Positions 1-4,748 of a stretch of DNA of 6,526 bases are shown here, in pieces. Origin of the DNA: Acidobacteria bacterium AH-259-G07 (GTDB taxonomy: Bacteria; Acidobacteriota; UBA6911; RPQK01; JADFOI01). The notes beneath the pieces were generated by a model. That model ran no database searches, was not told where the DNA came from, and was given only the letters and a program-made list of their open reading frames with translations. The stretch is from assembly GCA_027717925.1 (NCBI GenBank), contig JALLON010000151.1, positions 1 through 6,526 of the forward strand. Direction: 5' to 3'. A program made the position numbers and the translations under genes. The stretch's first letter is position 1. Every line of letters starts with the position of its first letter.

Positions 1-10
1 CCTTAAAGTA

Positions 11-32
11 GTACTATCTGGAAAGAAAGTAC
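11..32. promoter_or_regulatory. Operator-like inverted repeat upstream of the MDR gene
   Basis: GTACT (11-15) and AGTAC (28-32) form an inverted repeat around an AT-rich core containing TATCTGGAAA. The same TATCTGGAAA recurs 30 nt downstream (45-54), about three helical turns away. HxlR/DUF24 and MarR-type regulators that control quinone oxidoreductases bind short palindromes of this sort, and a divergent regulator could lie left of the window. The palindrome is seen directly; the regulator family is inference. Confidence 0.4.
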
Positions 33-44
33 CGGTAACGGACT

Positions 45-61
45 TATCTGGAAACCAGATA
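45..61. promoter_or_regulatory. Perfect 7-bp palindrome, second operator-like site
   Basis: TATCTGG (45-51), AAA (52-54) and CCAGATA (55-61) form a perfect inverted repeat with a 3-nt spacer. Its left half repeats the core of the 11-32 site. It lies about 55-60 nt before the likely start of the downstream oxidoreductase gene, a usual place for a repressor operator. It has no T-tract, so a terminator is unlikely. Confidence 0.45.
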
Positions 62-118
62 GTCAATAGTTAGGCGGCCAAGAATCTGCGCTGCATGATG
101 GGGCTACAAGGACCAATG

Positions 119-1099
119 ATGGAAATGATGCGCGCGTTCGTGATCAAGGAGCCTGGAGGTCCGGAAAGGCTGGAGCTCCGAGAAATGCCCCGACCAACGC
201 CACGCGACGGGTGGGTCTTGATTCGCAACCGGGCATTCGGGCTCAACCGGTCAGAGTGGTTCACACGACGGGGGGAGTCGCCTTCGGTAGCTTTTCCTCG
301 TGTGCTCGGCATCGAATGCGTCGGTGAAGTGGTCGCCGCACCAGGCTGCAACCTATCCGGCGGGCTGCGAGTCGCGGCAATGATGGGCGGGATGGGGCGA
401 CAGTTCGACGGCTCCTACGCGGAGTATGTTCTCGTTCCGCGGCGACATGTGTTCCCGTTGGAGACAAACCTGGGCTGGAAGATTCTCGGAGCCCTCCCCG
501 AGATGCTACAGACCGTCCATGGCTCGCTCCATACTAGCCTCGAGATTGAGCGGGCGCATAACCTCCTTGTGCGAGGCGCGACGTCGTCCATCGGGTTCGC
601 GGCTATAGCTCTCGCGCGAGCGGCAGGCCTCAAAGTCACGGCGACCACCCGAAGTACAACCAAGACCGAAGAGCTCATGGCCGCCGGCGCTACCCACGTG
701 CTCGTGGACGATGGATCAATAGCGCACAAAGCCCGAGCCATCCACCCGGAAGGATTCGACCGCATCCTCGAACTGGTCGGGGCCACAACACTGCTGGATT
801 CGCTGCAGGCCGCGCGACGGGGTGGCATCGTGTGCATGACGGGCATTCTTGGCGGCAAATGGGTTCTATCGGAATTCCGCCCCATGGAAGATGTGCCGAC
901 CGGCGTAAAACTGACCTCATATAGCGGTGAGTCGTCCGATATCACATGCGCGCAGCTTCAAGAATACGTCTCTCTCGTGGAGTCCGGTGAGCTCACGCTC
1001 AAGCTCGGACCGAACTTCCCTTTCGAGAGGCTCCATGAGGCGCACACCATGATGGACGAGAACCGGGCCAACGGTAAGATGGTGATGGAAGTCGTCTGA
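119..1099 (+). CDS. Quinone oxidoreductase-like, NAD(P)-dependent MDR family dehydrogenase
   Basis: This is a complete medium-chain dehydrogenase/reductase of the COG0604 (quinone oxidoreductase) type, probably a cytosolic NADPH-dependent reductase of quinones or enones. The N-terminal GroES-like fold opens with MRAFVIKEPGGPE and contains PRVLGIECVGEVV (residues 60-72) and the GSYAEYVLVP segment (near 98-107). The Rossmann fold carries the nucleotide-binding loop GATSSIGFAA (153-162), followed by the LELVG, GGIVCMTG and ENRANGKMV segments typical of the family. No catalytic or structural zinc-ligand cluster is evident, which fits the zinc-independent QOR branch. Several ATGs compete (95, 98, 116, 119, 125, 128). 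I chose 119 because AAGGA at 108-112 sits 6 nt upstream, although 128 matches the usual family start. GC is higher than in the glycosidase and MBL genes, so separate acquisition is possible. Physiological substrate is unknown. Confidence 0.9.
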   Translation: MEMMRAFVIKEPGGPERLELREMPRPTPRDGWVLIRNRAFGLNRSEWFTRRGESPSVAFPRVLGIECVGEVVAAPGCNLSGGLRVAAMMGGMGRQFDGSYAEYVLVPRRHVFPLETNLGWKILGALPEMLQTVHGSLHTSLEIERAHNLLVRGATSSIGFAAIALARAAGLKVTATTRSTTKTEELMAAGATHVLVDDGSIAHKARAIHPEGFDRILELVGATTLLDSLQAARRGGIVCMTGILGGKWVLSEFRPMEDVPTGVKLTSYSGESSDITCAQLQEYVSLVESGELTLKLGPNFPFERLHEAHTMMDENRANGKMVMEVV

Positions 1100-1143
1100 C
1101 CGAGGTGTCAAGGTCGGATAGGAGGGGCACGCGGAGCTCGGCC

Positions 1144-1449
1144 CTATTCATCCCGGACATAGTCTTTGATGATGTAGCCGCCTGATCGTTCGTCGCGTTC
1201 AAACTTAAGCAACTTACGCGTCTGTGCCTCTTCCAGCAGCTCTCCGAAGCTTCGGAAACCGTGATAGGCTTCGTTGAAGCTGGGCTGACGTCGCTTGAGG
1301 GCCTGCTTCACCATGGAGCCCCAGACCTTGTCTTCCTCGCCCCGCTCCTCGAACAAGTCCGCCACGGTCGCCAAGACGAGATCCAGGGCCTCCTGCTTCT
1401 TCGCCTCCTGAGCGCTTTGACTCCTAGCCTTTTTTCGTGGCTGTCTTGG
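1144..1449 (-). pseudogene. LOTUS/OST-HTH domain, C-terminal half of the frameshifted NYN gene
   Basis: The frame is open from 1449 (just after a TGA at 1450-1452) down to the TAG at 1144-1146. Translation from the TTG at 1374 gives 76 residues. They contain VWGSMVKQALKRRQPSFNEA followed by YHGFRSFGELLEEA and then KLLKFERD and GGYIIKDY. This is the pattern of the LOTUS (OST-HTH) domain, a winged-helix RNA-binding module that in bacteria usually follows an NYN/LabA-like PIN domain. The linker reads ARSQSAQEAKKQEALDLVLATV and continues naturally from the NYN tail if one base of the A6 tract at 1430-1435 is ignored. No good ribosome binding site precedes the TTG, so independent translation is doubtful. 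It could be a real frameshift, a sequencing or assembly error, or a part made by slippage. Domain identification is firm; its expression state is not. Confidence 0.75.
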
Positions 1450-1963
1450 TCACGGCTTTCTTGCGTGTTCGCCGCGGCTTCTTTACCCCGCGGACGAGGT
1501 CGTCGTAATAGATGAAATCGTCGCAGTTGGAAATGAGCAGATCAGAAGTGGAGTTCTTAACTCCAACACCAATCACTGTCTTGTTATTCTCCCGCAGCTT
1601 ACTGACAAGGGCGGAAAAGTCGGAGTCACCGCTAATGATGACGAAAATGTCCACGTGTGCCTTCGTATAACAGAGATCGAGCGCGTCGACGACCATGCGA
1701 ACGTCGGCGGAGTTCTTTCCGGCCATGCGCACATGTGGAATCTCAATGAGTTCGAATGCTGCTTCGTGCATAGCCCCTTTGAACTCCTTGTAGCGGCTCC
1801 AATCGCAGTAGGCCTTCTTTACCACAATATTCCCCTTGAGCAGGAGCCGCTCCAGGACCTTGCGAATATCGAAATCAGCATACTTGGTATCACGCACACC
1901 GAGCGCAATATTCTCGAAGTCACAGAACAGGGCCATATTGTGAGTTTTTTCTGTTGGGGTCAT
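1424..1963 (-). CDS. NYN domain (LabA-like PIN) putative RNase, separated from its LOTUS domain
   Basis: The 179-residue product has the NYN/LabA-like PIN nuclease fold, a family of metal-dependent RNases. Acidic and polar active-site candidates are visible: D15 and N18 in ALFCDFENI, D87 in KNSADVRMVVDALDL, and D113 and D115 in ISGDSDFSALVSKLREN. The fold continues through VIGVGVKNSTSDLLISNCDDFIYYDDL. The tail is very basic (KKPRRTRKKAVTKTATKKG), as expected of a linker or RNA-contacting segment. The ATG at 1961-1963 has GAGG 5 nt upstream on the minus strand. The protein stops at TAG 1424-1426, just before an out-of-frame LOTUS domain; family members commonly carry both domains in one chain of about 250-270 residues, matching the sum here. 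The gene converges with the oxidoreductase gene. RNA target is unknown; an RNA-processing role is inferred from the family. Confidence 0.88.
   Translation of the reverse strand: MTPTEKTHNMALFCDFENIALGVRDTKYADFDIRKVLERLLLKGNIVVKKAYCDWSRYKEFKGAMHEAAFELIEIPHVRMAGKNSADVRMVVDALDLCYTKAHVDIFVIISGDSDFSALVSKLRENNKTVIGVGVKNSTSDLLISNCDDFIYYDDLVRGVKKPRRTRKKAVTKTATKKG
1430..1435 (-). other. A6 tract at the NYN/LOTUS frame junction
   Basis: On the minus strand the NYN frame reads ACG AAA AAA GGC TAG. The LOTUS frame reads AAA AAG GCT AGG across the same bases. With five As instead of six the two frames would join as TKKARSQSAQEAKK. The required shift is +1 (or -2), and the six As are not phased as a classic -1 slippery heptamer. 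A single-base indel or transcriptional slippage is therefore likelier than programmed -1 frameshifting. Confidence 0.7.
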
Positions 1964-2240
1964 GGGTCCCTCGGCTCAGTCGCTCAGGCGACCGGAAATA
2001 AACGCATAAAAGTGTGCTGTTTGATGAGGCCCTCAATGCTTCTCTTGTACAACTCCAGGAGGACCCAAACTGAAGAAGTTAAGCACCAAATTACCGCTTC
2101 TACACACGACATGTCAACTGGCCCGAATTATGCTAATCCATTGGTGCTTCTTCAGGCAAGTGTTGTTGAGTCCTGAGTACTCCCCCAGAGCCTAAACGAG
2201 ACTATTTGCAATTTAAATGGGCGGATGGTTAGATTGTGAC
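1964..2240. other. Gene-poor stretch between the NYN gene and the IS remnants
   Basis: I see no credible conserved protein here beyond the degenerate end of the IS1-like fragment. The stretch nearest 1963 is presumably the 5' leader of the NYN gene (GAGG ribosome binding site near 1970), and I found no convincing -35/-10 pair for it. The rest contains the 2070-2155 inverted repeat and looks like decayed mobile or intergenic DNA. Confidence 0.5.
2070..2155. repeat. Imperfect 15-bp inverted repeat
   Basis: The left arm CTGAAGAAG...CACCAA (2070-2089) pairs with the right arm TTGGTGCTTCTTCAG (2141-2155). The only interruption is a 5-nt insertion (TTAAG) in the left arm. The arms are about 51 nt apart. 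This could be the terminal inverted repeats of a tiny non-autonomous element or a chance survivor of a decayed insertion. There is no T-tract to suggest a terminator. Confidence 0.45.
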
Positions 2241-2340
2241 GCTCAATAAAGCTGGTGTTGAGGGTGCTGGAATCCTCGGAGTGAAAAAGGGTTTCCTCCA
2301 GTTCTGCATTCGTCCCAAGAACCTCTCTCCGCGGCACAAA
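2152..2340 (-). pseudogene. IS1-like DDE transposase, C-terminal fragment
   Basis: The minus-strand frame reads PRREVLGTNAELEETL followed by STLNTSFIERHNLTIR. The NTSFxERxNLTxR block preceded by a VxGTxxELEExL segment is characteristic of the end of the DDE catalytic domain in IS1-like transposases, including the catalytic-type Glu. Similarity fades right after NLTIR (about 2235), where the usual RxTxxFSK ending is missing. The residues down to the stop (2152) look random. A TAG lies in frame just upstream of the GTG near 2337, so the N-terminal bulk of the transposase is absent. This is a dead remnant. It overlaps the run-on tail of the glycosidase frame, which is read on the same strand in another phase. 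Confidence 0.6.
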
Positions 2341-3877
2341 GTCCTATCTTATGAAATAAGGAGAAATCCCGTCGTCTCGAAATCGGTATTTTGGCTGGAG
2401 TTGGCTGGAGTGAGTTGGAGTGAGTTTGCCGCGGGCACACCTCGGGCACAATCGTTCTGCCGGGACGGACGTCAGATACAGGGACTACCTTGGTGACATG
2501 GCGATCGGGAAACGGAAGCGAGAGCCTCAGGGGGCGATGTGGATTGCGCACACGGAGTTGCCCACCCCACCGGGGCATCCCTTCTACCAGCGGTTGACTG
2601 CGATTCTGGACGAACACGGGTTTGACCACATCGTGGAAGAGCGATCCTCGAAGTTCGATGCGCCCCGGATGGGACGGCCCAGTGTGGCACCGGGGATCTA
2701 CTTTCGCCGTAAAATACAACCACGCCGCTGAATCACCGGGAGATTTCACAGTAACATATTTCAAGGCTTCCTGGGTGTACCGAACGCGAGTATTCCACAG
2801 CATCCAGCCTTTCCCGCCCGCATCCAAAACGCCCTCCATCTGATCCCGTATTTCTTGGGGGGAGAAAATCCGCCGATCAAAGGCATAATCGCGAAAGTCC
2901 TGAATCCACGGACGCACAACCGTACCTGTTCCTTGCATGCGTTCAACAGCTCGCTTCGTACTTTGATTAACCAATTCATAGAGATGGTCCATCGCTACGG
3001 GATAGCCTGGGATCCCCCCGTGAAAGGATGAAGGATAAAGCATGGGTGAGAGAACATCGACATACGGTGCGATGTCCTCGATGTTCTGACCGATTCCAAT
3101 GTCATCTGCTCCCCAAACCGTGTACCCAAAGACATCCACGGCAATCTTGACCCCGAATGGTGACAGAGCATCGCGTGCGCGTTTCAAGAATCCCATTATC
3201 GCCGCACGTCGGGCCTTCTCTGTACTCGGTCGTGAAAAAAGAGCCTCCCGCAATTCACCATCTGTCGGAAAACGAATGTAGTCAAACTGAATCTCGTCAA
3301 AGCCCTTTGTCGCCGCCTCTAGCGCAATGGCAATATTGTAGTCCCAGACTTCTTCACTAAACGGATCGGTCCAAGCGAGTCCCTCCCGGTCCCGCCAGGG
3401 CTGACCAGTGCGCTGGTCGATCACCGCAAGTTCAGGATGCGTGGTAGCAAGCGGATTGTCTTTAAAGACAACAATTCGGGCAATAGTGTAAACGCACCGA
3501 TCCTTGAACCACTTCATGAACTGTGGCCAATCTCTGACCCTGATCTGTTCCTGGGCTCCCACTTCCGTCGCCAGCGGAATTGCGCTGTGATAGGGAATCA
3601 AGCCCCGATCCCCTTTAACGTCCATGATGACGGTATTAATTTCCGTCTGTTCAACCAATCGTTTGATACGGCCCAGCAACCCATGGTGGCCCAAGGTGTA
3701 AAAAGTGGCATAAACACCCTTGACGGGTTGAGGTTCTGGAAGTTCCAACTCATCCGTGCTCTCCACAGAGTTTGTCACTTTGTTTGTAGCTGCCAGCGGT
3801 TCTGCCGCCGTTGGATTGGTTGAAAATAAAAAAAGGCTTGTTGTGAGGAGAATCAATATTGAGCGAATGCCCAGCAT
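2243..3877 (-). CDS. Secreted DUF4015/COG1306 glycoside-hydrolase-like protein with a foreign C-terminal tail
   Basis: The protein starts with a clear signal peptide, MLGIRSILILLTTSLFLFST followed by NPTAAEP (residues 1-27), so it should be exported. A putative glycoside hydrolase domain of the DUF4015 type (COG1306) follows from about residue 52 to 373. It includes GVYATFY (54-60), VIMDVKGDRG (83-92), ARIVVFKDNPLA (133-144), WTDPFSEEVWDYN (169-181), GFDEIQFDYIRFPTDG (192-207), SPMLYPSSFHGG (277-288), PWIQDFRDY (323-331) and GWMLWNTRVRYT (357-368). These form a TIM-barrel-type enzyme predicted to act on cell-wall or exopolysaccharide glycans; substrate unknown. From about residue 391 (position 2707) the frame runs antisense through an IS1182-like transposase fragment and other debris. 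The last ~150 residues are therefore probably not native. The frame opens upstream to 4021; ATG 3877 is chosen for the signal peptide, with 3904 as an alternative. No strong ribosome binding site decides it. Confidence 0.82.
   Translation of the reverse strand: MLGIRSILILLTTSLFLFSTNPTAAEPLAATNKVTNSVESTDELELPEPQPVKGVYATFYTLGHHGLLGRIKRLVEQTEINTVIMDVKGDRGLIPYHSAIPLATEVGAQEQIRVRDWPQFMKWFKDRCVYTIARIVVFKDNPLATTHPELAVIDQRTGQPWRDREGLAWTDPFSEEVWDYNIAIALEAATKGFDEIQFDYIRFPTDGELREALFSRPSTEKARRAAIMGFLKRARDALSPFGVKIAVDVFGYTVWGADDIGIGQNIEDIAPYVDVLSPMLYPSSFHGGIPGYPVAMDHLYELVNQSTKRAVERMQGTGTVVRPWIQDFRDYAFDRRIFSPQEIRDQMEGVLDAGGKGWMLWNTRVRYTQEALKYVTVKSPGDSAAWLYFTAKVDPRCHTGPSHPGRIELRGSLFHDVVKPVFVQNRSQPLVEGMPRWGGQLRVRNPHRPLRLSLPFPDRHVTKVVPVSDVRPGRTIVPEVCPRQTHSNSLQPTPAKIPISRRRDFSLFHKIGLCAAERGSWDECRTGGNPFSLRGFQHPQHQLY
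2391..2426. repeat. Short 10-nt tandem repeat
   Basis: TTGGCTGGAG occurs twice in tandem (2391-2400, 2401-2410). A diverged unit TGAGTTGGAG (2411-2420) and a partial TGAGTTT follow. The array sits between the two transposase remnants, about 70 nt before the IS1182-like start codon, and may be part of the terminal region of that insertion sequence. Confidence 0.5.
2498..2731 (+). pseudogene. IS1182-like transposase, N-terminal fragment
   Basis: The frame from ATG 2498 reads MAIGKRKREPQGAMWIAHTE, then LPTPPGHPFYQRLTAILDEH, GFDHIVEE and RMGRPSVAPGIYFR. The pattern HPFYxxLxxxLxxxGFDxxVEE...GRPSxxPGxYFR is the conserved N-terminal region of transposases annotated as IS1182-type, normally 400-500 residues long. 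Here it breaks off after the YFR codons (about 2707). The final residues RKIQPRR before the TGA at 2729-2731 come from the adjoining glycosidase gene read backwards. Only about 70 residues survive, without any catalytic domain, so it is non-functional. The break marks a deletion or recombination junction with the 3' part of the glycosidase gene. Confidence 0.7.
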
Positions 3878-4021
3878 GGGTGACTGAATGTATCCATCAT
3901 TCATGATGAAAAGTCGCGACAAAGATTGTTCCCTGCACATTCCTTTAGCAGTCCATGGTGAAAGTCTCTGACGTCCCACACCGGCTAGCAACGAACTGGA
4001 CCCCTGTCCTGAGGTGCCCAA

Positions 4022-4175
4022 ACGTCGGCCTGTTTTAACTATAGGACATTCGGTTCACATGGTTCAGTGATCAGACTCACCTCATCTACAAAGCCGGAGT
4101 GACGCACTATGCGCGTGTGGTCAAAAAATCTATCTCTCTTCGGAACAGTACCCGAACAGTACCAGAGCCTCCACC
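4022..4175. other. Spacer between the glycosidase gene and the recombinase fragment
   Basis: No conserved protein is recognisable here. A near-identical direct repeat, CGGAACAGTAC (4141-4151) and CCGAACAGTAC (4152-4162), lies just before the recombinase remnant. The + frame of the remnant is open from 4071, after a TGA at 4068-4070, but the residues before about 4220 do not resemble a recombinase. This suggests a junction inside the stretch. Confidence 0.45.
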
Positions 4176-4532
4176 TTGCCCGAAAGCAGCCACAATCCGG
4201 TCGACTCTGTTGGGGGCATTGAGGCGCATAAGTCGGCAGATACCAGTTACTTACTGGAAGGAGTGAAACTGATGGAGTTGGCTTCTCGGGCTCCGGATTT
4301 GTTCAAGGAGATGAAGCCCGACGAAAAGCGCGAGCTAATCGGATTGGTACTCTCGAACCCACAGGTAACAGATGGAAGTATCAGATTTTCCTACAAGATG
4401 CCGTTTGCGATGTTTGCCGCAAAATTTGGACAAATGGCGGGGTCGACGAGACTCGAACTCGCGACCTCCGGCGTGACAGGCCGGCGTTCTAACCAAACTG
4501 AACTACGACCCCGCGCACAAAAACAGAATTAG
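4176..4532 (+). pseudogene. Large serine recombinase, C-terminal fragment running into tRNA-Asp
   Basis: From about 4220 the frame reads EAHKSADTSYLLEGVKLMEL, then ASRAPDLFKEMKPDEKRELI, GLVLSNPQVTDGSIRFSYKM and PFAMFA. The pattern EGxxLxELAxxAxxLFxxMxPxEKRxLxxLVLSNxxxxxGxxRxxYxxPFxxFA is the C-terminal end of large serine recombinases of the resolvase/recombinase/zinc-ribbon type. The catalytic serine domain and DNA-binding domains are absent, so this is a remnant. After FAAKFGQ the frame continues through the tRNA-Asp gene in antisense (AGSTRLELATSGVTGRRSN), stopping at TAG 4530-4532. Such read-through is typical of integrases next to a tRNA attachment site. The TTG at 4176 is only a formal start. 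It suggests a former integrated element, though a chance rearrangement beside the tRNA is possible. Confidence 0.7.
4435..4512 (-). tRNA. tRNA-Asp (anticodon GTC)
   Basis: Read on the minus strand, the gene has acceptor stem GGGGTCG (5') paired with CGACCCC (3'). It then shows TA and the D-arm with AGTTTGGTTA, the anticodon stem GGCCT/CGCC region, and the loop CTGTCAC with anticodon GTC. The T-arm is CGAG-TTCGAGT-CTCG. Discriminator G is followed by an encoded CCA (TGG at 4435-4437 on the + strand). The layout closely follows E. coli tRNA-Asp with one extra D-loop base, 78 nt in all. The gene looks intact and functional despite the adjoining recombinase remnant. A one-base-shifted GCGGGGT/ACCCCGC pairing is also possible, but it gives the wrong discriminator. 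Confidence 0.95.
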
Positions 4533-4547
4533 GATCGAGAGAAGAGC

Positions 4548-4577
4548 ATTATAGAATAAGGCCGTGACCGTAAGCAA
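4548..4577 (-). promoter_or_regulatory. Promoter of tRNA-Asp
   Basis: On the minus strand a perfect -10 box TATAAT (4553-4548) is preceded, after 18 nt, by TTGCTT (4577-4572), a partial match to the -35 consensus. The -10 box ends 35 nt before the mature tRNA 5' end at 4512. That leaves a short 5' leader for RNase P to remove. Confidence 0.65.
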
Positions 4578-4748
4578 TGTTCATCTTCTATTTGACTAGG
4601 GTAAGGGCTATGCTGAGCGGCTGTCCAGCTGACCACAGACCACGGACCACAGACAACAGAGTGCTGACCCGCTGACCGGCGTGACCACATAGCGTGAATC
4701 AGCGGCATTTTCATAGTCCTGAGGCGGCGCGCTGCGGCCATGGGCAAT
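4554..4748. other. Intergenic stretch with short heptamer repeats
   Basis: No gene is visible. Four tandem 7-nt units (GACCACA, GACCACG, GACCACA, GACAACA) occupy 4631-4658. Related GCTGACC and GTGACC words follow at 4662-4687. An inverted repeat CCGCTGA (4669-4675) / TCAGCGG (4699-4705), followed by CATTTTC on the + strand, could fold into a weak hairpin. Its 23-nt loop and short T-run make a terminator call unsafe. Confidence 0.5.

Noticed and set aside
415..945. 176-residue minus-strand open frame opposite the oxidoreductase gene
   Set aside because: It is antisense to a well-conserved MDR gene, has biased composition rich in Arg, Ser and Pro, and shows no recognisable domain.
1098..1114. 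Terminator between the convergent oxidoreductase and NYN/LOTUS genes
   Set aside because: Only a 4-bp GACC/GGTC pairing with no T-tract on either strand.
1424..1440. Programmed -1 frameshift site in the NYN gene
   Set aside because: The LOTUS frame needs +1 or -2, the A6 is not phased as X XXY YYZ, and a -1 shift leads into a meaningless frame.
1655..2176. 173-residue + strand open frame over the NYN gene
   Set aside because: Its first two thirds are antisense to conserved NYN codons and the rest covers gene-poor sequence; no family pattern is seen.
3437..3823. 128-residue + strand open frame
   Set aside because: It is the antisense shadow of the glycoside hydrolase domain, whose motifs are clear on the minus strand.
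4669..4711. Rho-independent terminator
   Set aside because: The 7-bp inverted repeat has a 23-nt loop and only a four-T run, and no intact + strand gene ends just before it.
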